A stretch of 40,905 nt of DNA. Source: SHLQ01 sp964562985. Its GTDB lineage: Bacteria; Actinomycetota; Acidimicrobiia; Acidimicrobiales; SHLQ01. The position numbers and the translations under genes were made by a program. The stretch spans positions 1 through 40,905 of the forward strand of contig CAZLWE010000030.1 of the NCBI GenBank assembly GCA_964562985.1, given 5' to 3'. Below, piece by piece: positions 35,863-40,905 of the stretch; the first letter of the stretch is position 1, and every line of letters begins with the position of its first letter. Under the pieces are notes generated by a model. It saw only the letters and a list, made by a program, of their open reading frames with translations, made no database searches and was not told the DNA's origin.

Positions 35863-37007
35863 TGTCGGGTCCGCTCGATGGGGTTCGTGTCATCGAGCTA
35901 AGCGGGTTGGGGCCAGCCCCCTTTGCTGCAATGATGCTGTCCGATTTGGGCGCCGAGGTGATTCGGGTTGACCGGGCGAGTGCTGTTCGTGGCGGCAATC
36001 CCGACGCGCCTCCCGCCGACGTATTGAATCGAGGGCGCCGCTCGATCGGTATCGATCTGAAGAACCCCGACGGCGTCGCAGCCCTGCTCCGTCTCGTCGA
36101 ATCGGCCGACGCGCTGATCGAGGGATTCCGCCCCGGTGTGTGCGAGCGGCTCGGCATTGGGCCCGACGTTTGTCACGAGCGGAACCCGGCCCTGGTGTAC
36201 GGGCGGATGACCGGCTGGGGTCAGGATGGCCCTTGGGCGCAGCGGGCCGGGCACGACATCAACTACATAGCGCTCTCGGGGACACTTTCGATGATCGGAC
36301 GCAAGGGGGAGGCTCCGGTGCCGCCGATCAATCTGGTGGGCGATTTTGGTGGTGGAGGGATGCTGCTCGCCGTTGGTGTGCTCGCAGGAATCATCAACGC
36401 CCGCTCGACCGGCACGGGGCAGGTGGTCGACGCAGCAATGGTCGACGGAGCAGCGCTATTGGCCTCCATGATGCACGGCATGAAGGCCATGGGTATGTGG
36501 GGAGGAGAGCGGGGAGCGAACCTGCTCGATACAGGCGCCCACTTCTACGACGTCTACGAGACAGCTGATGCCAAGTACATCTCGCTCGGTGCTATCGAGT
36601 CGCACTTCTACGCGGAGATGTTGGAACGGCTTGGTTTCGCCGACGACGAGCTTGCAGGTCAACTCGATGCCACCCGCTGGGATCAGAGCCGAGCGAAGAT
36701 AGCCGCCCGAGTCGCCGAGAAGACACGACGAGAATGGGACGAGATCTTCACCGACTCCGACGCCTGCTATGCCCCGGTCCTCAACGCCGACGAAGCGGGC
36801 GAGCACCCGCAACTCGCCGCACGAGAGACCTTCGTAGAGATCGCTGGCGTCTCACAGCCCGCACCGGCTCCGCGCTTCAGTGAAACGCCGAGCGATGTGC
36901 CGAGTCCTCCTGCTCATGCTGGACAACACACCGACGTGGTGCTGGCCGACAATGGATTTACCGCTGAAGAAATCGCCGATCTGCGAGGTTCGGGCGCGAT
37001 CGCCTGA
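35862..37007 (+). CDS. CaiB/BaiF-family CoA protein, probably alpha-methylacyl-CoA racemase
   Basis: The enzyme inverts the alpha-methyl centre of branched acyl-CoAs so that they can enter beta-oxidation. The 381-residue length and the N-terminal PLDGVRVIELSGLGPAPFAAMMLSDLGAEVIRVDR match. His131 (GHDINY), Asp161 (VGDFGGGG) and Glu245 (GAIESHFY) correspond to the catalytic His, Asp and Glu of the M. tuberculosis racemase, at nearly the same positions. This favours racemase over CoA-transferase members of the family, which use an Asp nucleophile. It is translationally coupled to the alpha/beta hydrolase. Confidence 0.87.
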   Translation: MSGPLDGVRVIELSGLGPAPFAAMMLSDLGAEVIRVDRASAVRGGNPDAPPADVLNRGRRSIGIDLKNPDGVAALLRLVESADALIEGFRPGVCERLGIGPDVCHERNPALVYGRMTGWGQDGPWAQRAGHDINYIALSGTLSMIGRKGEAPVPPINLVGDFGGGGMLLAVGVLAGIINARSTGTGQVVDAAMVDGAALLASMMHGMKAMGMWGGERGANLLDTGAHFYDVYETADAKYISLGAIESHFYAEMLERLGFADDELAGQLDATRWDQSRAKIAARVAEKTRREWDEIFTDSDACYAPVLNADEAGEHPQLAARETFVEIAGVSQPAPAPRFSETPSDVPSPPAHAGQHTDVVLADNGFTAEEIADLRGSGAIA

Positions 37008-37024
37008 GAGAATCATCAGTCGGT

Positions 37025-37402
37025 ATGGGCACGATCTCCGCACTTCATACGATCCTCGCCTGGGCGGTGATGATCACGGGCGGCATCGCTGGCGCTCTGA
37101 CCACAGCTGCGCATTGGGTCGAGGCGATGAGGGTGAAACAACTCTGGTGGCTACATCACCTGTTCCACGCCCTCATCGCCGTGCAGGTGTCTCTGGGCGC
37201 GATCATCATCGCATCGAGCGATCTCGACGCGAACGGCGAGCACCTCTTCTATGGGTTCTTGACCTTCATCGGAGTCGGCCTGATCATCGGCTACCGGCAC
37301 CTCGCCGAGTACAAGTACCTGCTTTATGGCCTCGGCGGCCTCTTTGTCATGGGTCTCGCCATTCGCGCCTTCACGCTTCCCGCGCTCGCCCTCGGCGGCT
37401 AA
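37025..37402 (+). CDS. Small integral membrane protein of unknown function
   Basis: The 125-residue protein has about four hydrophobic helices (about 5-27, 44-64, 71-90 and 96-120), with short loops and two His in WWLHHLFHAL. I do not recognise a family. It follows the racemase after 17 nt and may be part of that transcript. Function unknown. Confidence 0.65.
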   Translation: MGTISALHTILAWAVMITGGIAGALTTAAHWVEAMRVKQLWWLHHLFHALIAVQVSLGAIIIASSDLDANGEHLFYGFLTFIGVGLIIGYRHLAEYKYLLYGLGGLFVMGLAIRAFTLPALALGG

Positions 37403-37444
37403 CCGAGTCGGCTTGAGCCTTTGGCCATCAGGAATCCAGACGTC

Positions 37445-37577
37445 GATATCTCAAATAGTGATGAGATTTGTGACATTGATCTCTATACATGATCTAGTCT
37501 TCTTGATACACAGGAGAGATCGACTTCAACAAACTCATCTTGTCTAGAGATCAATGAGGATATCTGGGAGGAAACCA
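37445..37577 (+). promoter_or_regulatory. pckA: pckA promoter and leader with nested inverted repeats
   Basis: This AT-rich stretch holds CATTGATCTCTA (37474-37485) and its exact reverse complement TAGAGATCAATG (37545-37556), 12-bp arms 59 nt apart. It also has ATCTCA-N8-TGAGAT (37448-37467) and GATATCT twice (37445, 37559). A TAGTCT hexamer (37495-37500) is the likely -10, giving a leader of about 70 nt. The ribosome-binding site GGGAGGA (37566-37572) is the strongest in the window. This is a plausible regulator-binding region for carbon-source control. Confidence 0.6.
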
Positions 37578-39230
37578 ATGACGGTTTCACAGCAGCTAGC
37601 CGAGCAATTCGGTTTGACCACGCCAAACCTTCGAATCGGCCTGAGCCAAGACGAGCTCTTTCATGAGGCGATCGCCAACGATCGCGGACGGGTGACAATC
37701 GACGGCGGTAACGACGAGCAAAAGGCCTTCGGCACCTCTTTGGGTGCCGAGGGCCCGCTTGTCTATTACACCGACCCCACCTGCACGGGGCGGCCGGTTC
37801 ACGACACCTTCGCCGTCGCCCGATCTGAAGTGGTCGACACCGTCTGGTGGAAACCCGGCTTCGCGCAGTTCGATCCCGAGAAGTTCGACGCGCTGCTCCC
37901 ACGAGTTGTCGAGCACTTGAATGAGCGCGAAGCACAGCTGTATGTGACCGACGTGTTCTGCGGATGGGACCCCGAATACTCTGAGCCCTACCGGTTCGTT
38001 GGGGAGTACGCGACTCACGCCTACTTCTGCAACATCATGTTCCCAAAGAGCGTCCGTGACGATTCGGATCGCTTCGAGGCTGGTTGGACGATCATCAACG
38101 TCCCCTCATTCCAGGCAATCCCGGAGCGAGACGGCACCAACTCCGACCGCGGCGTCATCATGGACATCGCTAACCGGGTCGCTCTCGTCGTTGGCCGAGC
38201 CGACTACTGCGGTGTCAACAAGAAGACCATGTTCACCGTGATGAACTACGTGCTCCCGGCCAAGGAGCAGCTCACCATGCACTGCTCAGCAAATGTCGGC
38301 GCAGGCGGCGACTCGGCGATTCTCTTCGGACTCTCCGGAACCGGCAAGACGACCCTGTCGGCCGATCCGGACCGTCTCCTCATCGGCGACGACGAACACG
38401 TGTGGTCCGACGCTGGCGTCTCGAACTTCGAGAACGGCTGCTACGCCAAACTCATCGACCTCAACAAGACCGACGAGCCGGTAGTTGCGGCGGCGATGTC
38501 GATGAAGGGCACGTTGATCGAGAACGTGCCGCCGGTCATCGGCAAGGACCTCGCCGACACCCATCCTGACGAGTTCGACCTCACCGACGGCTCGATCACC
38601 GAGAACACCCGTTTCGCCTACCCGCTCACCTGCAACCCCGGCGTCGCCGAGGGAGCGATGGGCCCGCACCCCGAAACGATCGTTCTGCTCACCGCCGATG
38701 CGTTCGGCGTGTTGCCTCCGATCTCGATCCTCGACACCGAAGAGGTCATGTACCACTTCGTCATGGGCTTCACCTCGAAGCTCGCTGGCACCGAGGTGGG
38801 CATCACCGAGCCGCAGGCTGCGTTCTCGGCCTGCTTCGGCGACCCGTTCATGAGTCACAAGCCAGCCGTCTACGCCGAGCTGTTGGCCAGTCGGATGCGT
38901 GAGCACAAGACCCGCTGCATTCTGTTGAACACCGGTTGGACCGGTGGACCCTTCGGTAAGGGCGAGCGCATGTCGCTCTCGGTTACCCGTGCGCTGCTCA
39001 ACGCCGCCCTCGCAGGTGAGTTGGACGACGTGGAGACCGAAACCCAAAACCAGCTCGGGCTGCGAATCCCGGTTGCCGTCGACGGCGTCGACTCGGCCAT
39101 CCTCAACCCTCGCAACACCTGGGACAAGGAAGAAGAGTACGACCTTTCCGCAGCCAAGCTCCGTCTGCTCTTCACCGAGCATTACGCCAGCAGCGGCTAC
39201 GAAGACCTCGGCATCACCGCCCGCATGTAA
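37578..39230 (+). CDS. pckA: ATP-dependent phosphoenolpyruvate carboxykinase
   Basis: The enzyme converts oxaloacetate and ATP to phosphoenolpyruvate, ADP and CO2, the first step of gluconeogenesis. The 550-residue protein shows the P-loop GLSGTGKTT (251-259), typical of the ATP type, with DDEHVWSD and FENGCYAKLIDL after it, and NVPPVIGKDLADTHPDEFDLTDGSITENTRFAYP, NTGWTGGPFGKGERM for substrate and metal binding. I choose ATG 37578, placed 5 nt after the ribosome-binding site; an upstream ATG at 37554 lies inside the inverted repeat arm. Actinobacteria more often carry the GTP type, so this is a small point of note. With kgd and eno it links the TCA cycle to gluconeogenesis. Confidence 0.95.
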   Translation: MTVSQQLAEQFGLTTPNLRIGLSQDELFHEAIANDRGRVTIDGGNDEQKAFGTSLGAEGPLVYYTDPTCTGRPVHDTFAVARSEVVDTVWWKPGFAQFDPEKFDALLPRVVEHLNEREAQLYVTDVFCGWDPEYSEPYRFVGEYATHAYFCNIMFPKSVRDDSDRFEAGWTIINVPSFQAIPERDGTNSDRGVIMDIANRVALVVGRADYCGVNKKTMFTVMNYVLPAKEQLTMHCSANVGAGGDSAILFGLSGTGKTTLSADPDRLLIGDDEHVWSDAGVSNFENGCYAKLIDLNKTDEPVVAAAMSMKGTLIENVPPVIGKDLADTHPDEFDLTDGSITENTRFAYPLTCNPGVAEGAMGPHPETIVLLTADAFGVLPPISILDTEEVMYHFVMGFTSKLAGTEVGITEPQAAFSACFGDPFMSHKPAVYAELLASRMREHKTRCILLNTGWTGGPFGKGERMSLSVTRALLNAALAGELDDVETETQNQLGLRIPVAVDGVDSAILNPRNTWDKEEEYDLSAAKLRLLFTEHYASSGYEDLGITARM

Positions 39231-39238
39231 GGAAAATT

Positions 39239-39275
39239 TGTGCGCTGTGGCGCGATTGTCGCGACACAGCGCACA
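39239..39275. terminator. Strong stem-loop after pckA
   Basis: TGTGCGCTGTG pairs with CACAGCGCACA (11 bp); after one mismatch CGCGA pairs with TCGCG around TTG. The stem has 16 pairs and a 3-nt loop, starting 9 nt after the stop. There is no T-run, as is usual in high-G+C genomes. Confidence 0.8.
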
Positions 39276-39290
39276 GAGAATCCAAGACGT

Positions 39291-39296
39291 TAGGCT
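39291..39296 (+). promoter_or_regulatory. Putative -10 hexamer of the cold-shock-like gene
   Basis: TAGGCT lies 7 nt before the ATG at 39304, the same hexamer and distance as for kgd. Confidence 0.55.
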
Positions 39297-39303
39297 TGTG
39301 CCC

Positions 39304-39534
39304 ATGCAGGGAGTTGTTCAGTCCTACGATCCAGCGAGCGGAGACGGTGTCGTAATTGACGACGTCAGCCTCGAGGAATACGACCTGTCACAAACGGCCC
39401 TTGAAGGCTCGGTCTTCCGCATGCTTCGCCAGGGTCAGCGTGTACTCTTCGAGCTCGATGAGAAGGGTTTCGCCACCGAAATCCGCCTCGGCTCCGAAGC
39501 CGACATGGAGACCCCTGAGCTCCTTCCCGAGTAG
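39304..39534 (+). CDS. Cold-shock-domain-like protein
   Basis: A 76-residue protein beginning MQGVVQSYDPASGDGVV, like the first strands of a cold-shock domain, but with the RNP motifs replaced. It continues EYDLSQTALEGSVFRMLRQGQRVLFELDEKG and ends LGSEADMETPELLPE. This matches a group of small actinobacterial cold-shock-like proteins of unproven RNA binding. I choose ATG 39304; a longer open frame starting within pckA is a shadow. A strong terminator and its own leaderless promoter precede it. Confidence 0.8.
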   Translation: MQGVVQSYDPASGDGVVIDDVSLEEYDLSQTALEGSVFRMLRQGQRVLFELDEKGFATEIRLGSEADMETPELLPE

Positions 39535-39564
39535 CCAACCTTCCGGTGTGCTTCACTGAAGTGC

Positions 39565-39939
39565 ATGACGGACAAGATCAACCTCGCCGAAGCACTCAGC
39601 ACATTCGACGACACGTGGGCGCCGCGCACCGTTGCGACGGTGAACGACTACGACGTGCGAGTCGTGCACATCGAGGGCGAGTTCGTGTGGCACAAGCACG
39701 ACGACACCGACGAACTGTTCCTGCTCGTCGACGGCGAAGCCCAAATCGAGATGCGGGATCGCACGGTCGACCTTCGACCAGGGGAACTGTTCGTGGTTCC
39801 CAAGGGGGTCGAGCACAAGCCGCAATCGGCTACCGGCGCCTCGTTGTTGCTCTTTGAACCGAGCGAGACCGAGAACACCGGGACCGCCACCGAGGACATC
39901 CCGGATCACATCGAAACGACGAAAGGTGTGGCGCTATGA
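39565..39939 (+). CDS. Cupin-domain protein
   Basis: The 124-residue protein is a single small cupin barrel. The metal-binding set of the cupin fold is complete: His43, His45 and Glu50 in HKHDDTDELFLLVDGE, and His84 in PKGVEHKP. It probably binds one divalent metal ion. Small cupins cover many activities, so no function is assigned. It is coupled to the next gene through an ATGA overlap. Confidence 0.88.
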   Translation: MTDKINLAEALSTFDDTWAPRTVATVNDYDVRVVHIEGEFVWHKHDDTDELFLLVDGEAQIEMRDRTVDLRPGELFVVPKGVEHKPQSATGASLLLFEPSETENTGTATEDIPDHIETTKGVAL

Positions 39940-40478
39940 GTGAGGTTCCCGTGCCGCCACCAGCCGAACCAGACGACAAAGACTGGACCTGGGTTCTCGA
40001 GCGCCCCTGCCCAGATTGCGGTGCCGATGTGGGGAAGTTGTCCATCGACGAAGTTGCCGAGCTGAACCGGACCTGCGCCGCTGATTGGGCGGAGGTGCTG
40101 CGGACGCGTGCCGATGTTCGCGATCGGCCAGAGCCCGACGTGTGGAGCCCGCTCGAATACGGCGCCCACGTGCGCGACGTGTTCCGGCTGTTCCTAGAGC
40201 GCCTTGAGTTGATGCTGAACGAAGACGACCCAATGTTCGCGAACTGGGATCCAAACATCACCCAAGTCGCGGAGCGCTACGACCTGCAAGACCCCAAAGT
40301 GGTCGCTAACGAAGTGCTGGCGGCGGGCAACGCGATCGCCGATCGATTCGACGGACTCTCCAACCAACAACTGCAACGAACGGGTCGCCGATCTGACGGC
40401 GCATCGTTCACCGTGGAGACCTTCGCCCGTTACGAGATCCACGACCCGCTGCACCACCTTTGGGACGTTTCGACATAA
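39936..40478 (+). CDS. DinB-like family protein
   Basis: The 180-residue protein is of the DinB/mycothiol-dependent-enzyme four-helix type: WTWVLERPCPDCGADVG near the start, LNRTCAADWAEVLR, WSPLEYGAHVRDVFRLFLERLELML, and a final HDPLHHLWDV with His residues suited to metal binding. The group includes thiol-S-transferases that use mycothiol, but here the function is unknown. The ATG overlaps the cupin stop by four bases. Confidence 0.82.
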   Translation: MSEVPVPPPAEPDDKDWTWVLERPCPDCGADVGKLSIDEVAELNRTCAADWAEVLRTRADVRDRPEPDVWSPLEYGAHVRDVFRLFLERLELMLNEDDPMFANWDPNITQVAERYDLQDPKVVANEVLAAGNAIADRFDGLSNQQLQRTGRRSDGASFTVETFARYEIHDPLHHLWDVST

Positions 40479-40525
40479 GCACCGGTGGGGGAGTGCACCT
40501 CCCGCAGCCCACGATTTAGCGAAAA

Positions 40526-40540
40526 AGGGGCCTGACCCCT
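40526..40540. repeat. Palindromic repeat AGGGGCCTGACCCCT
   Basis: A near-palindrome and exact reverse complement of 40606-40620. It resembles the core of the 36-bp array at 11386. It lies in the 200-nt spacer after the DinB-like gene, which holds no gene. Confidence 0.8.
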
Positions 40541-40586
40541 AAATCCAAATACGGCCGTTGAAAAATCAGGGAAACCATGACCTGCC

Positions 40587-40614
40587 CTGACCCCTAATCG
40601 CGAATAGGGGTCAG
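40587..40614. repeat. Stem-loop with CTGACCCCTA arms
   Basis: CTGACCCCTA and TAGGGGTCAG form a perfect 10-bp stem around ATCGCGAA. The right arm overlaps the palindrome copy at 40606. It may stop transcription of the cupin-DinB unit. Confidence 0.75.
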
Positions 40615-40620
40615 GCCCCT
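40606..40620. repeat. Palindromic repeat AGGGGTCAGGCCCCT
   Basis: Exact reverse complement of 40526-40540; together they bracket 65 bp of unique sequence. Confidence 0.8.
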
Positions 40621-40633
40621 AAGTCGCCGCAAC

Positions 40634-40661
40634 TTGCATTTCCTCTATTTGCCCATATAAT
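40634..40661 (+). promoter_or_regulatory. Consensus-like promoter of the last gene
   Basis: TTGCAT (40634-40639), a 16-nt spacer and a perfect TATAAT (40656-40661). This differs from the TAGNNT hexamers elsewhere and lies in an unusually AT-rich stretch. Confidence 0.65.
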
Positions 40662-40692
40662 AAAGGTATTATAAAACATGGAGGTGTCTGGT

Positions 40693-40905
40693 GTGAACAA
40701 CGAAATTGTCGAACTGCCGGTTGGTGCTGATGCGTTCCACGCACAGATCATTCTTCAATCGCTTACCGCTCGCGGTTTCGAGGTGCAGTTGTGGGATGCC
40801 AACAGCCATGCCTATGGGCCACTCGAGAACTATCGACTGGTTGTCCGGACGCCGGACCTCGAAGACGTGCTCGAATTTCTTCATAGCGAAGGCCTCTTGA
40901 CGCAA
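40693..40905 (+). CDS. Partial gene cut by the window end, hypothetical
   Basis: Only the first 71 codons are in the window. I choose the GTG at 40693, since GGAGG (40680-40684) lies 8 nt upstream; an ATG at 40678 is in the same frame but would overlap the ribosome-binding site. The visible protein (NNEIVELPVGADAFHAQII ... LRSLTARGFEVQLW-like, ending EDVLEFLHSEGLLTQ) suggests a small alpha/beta domain reminiscent of DUF2007, but this is a weak impression. Function unknown. Confidence 0.55.
   Translation, partial: MNNEIVELPVGADAFHAQIILQSLTARGFEVQLWDANSHAYGPLENYRLVVRTPDLEDVLEFLHSEGLLTQ

Overview
The window is a high-G+C chromosomal segment from an actinobacterium, most likely a member of the class Acidimicrobiia (inferred from gene content, not from a database search). 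The actinobacterial signs are the order L25/CTC - pth - mfd - mazG - eno - ftsB ... DUF501 - ppx, an E2-E1 fused 2-oxoglutarate decarboxylase (Kgd), a UvrD2-type helicase with a C-terminal HRDC domain, and a surface protein with an LAxTG sorting signal. Two runs of exactly 100 N show that this is a draft scaffold, and both runs lie inside repeats. No rRNA, tRNA, phage, transposase or CRISPR locus was found. I annotate 38 protein genes.

Layout. 1-8072: a housekeeping run on the + strand (ribosomal protein L25, peptidyl-tRNA hydrolase, Mfd, a MazG-type pyrophosphohydrolase, enolase, FtsB-like division protein). 8204-13224: a molybdenum-hydroxylase maturation block (MoxR/CoxD-type ATPase, CoxE-type VWA protein, two XdhC/CoxI proteins, and a MocA-like nucleotidyltransferase fused to DUF501). 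It interrupts the usual ftsB-DUF501-ppx order and contains no structural oxidoreductase subunits. It also holds a 36-bp tandem palindromic repeat array and a small gene on the - strand. 13268-15642: Ppx/GppA phosphatase, a GNAT acetyltransferase and a methyltransferase. 15754-20819: glutamate dehydrogenase and CysQ on the - strand, diverging from the sulfate-activation operon cysDNC. 21096-23957: a small lysine-rich protein with a PARP-type zinc-finger-like motif, a PP2C-type phosphatase, and the ribosome-associated ABC-F protein EttA. 24048-27349: a large sortase-type surface protein with 104-residue repeats (broken by an assembly gap) and exonuclease III. 27443-33215: Kgd and UvrD2, convergent. 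33316-37402: a PH-domain membrane protein, a SixA-like phosphatase, an ElaA-like acetyltransferase, an alpha/beta hydrolase, an alpha-methylacyl-CoA racemase and a small membrane protein. 37578-40905: ATP-dependent PEP carboxykinase with an inverted-repeat-rich leader, a cold-shock-like protein, a cupin, a DinB-like protein, a palindrome cluster and a gene cut by the window end.

The sequence suggests a pervasive leaderless transcription signal. Fourteen genes that begin a transcription unit, on both strands, carry a TANNNT hexamer (13 of 14 are TAGNNT) only 6-10 nt before the start codon, with no Shine-Dalgarno sequence. Genes with a long leader and a good ribosome-binding site (pckA, the surface protein, the alpha/beta hydrolase, glutamate dehydrogenase, the last gene) are the exceptions and may be the more regulated ones. 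The most interesting items for follow-up are the MocA-DUF501 fusion in the Mo-enzyme maturation block, the PARP-finger-like protein, the leaderless signal, the covarying hairpin repeat that begins at two stop codons, and the surface-protein gap, whose true size can be predicted.
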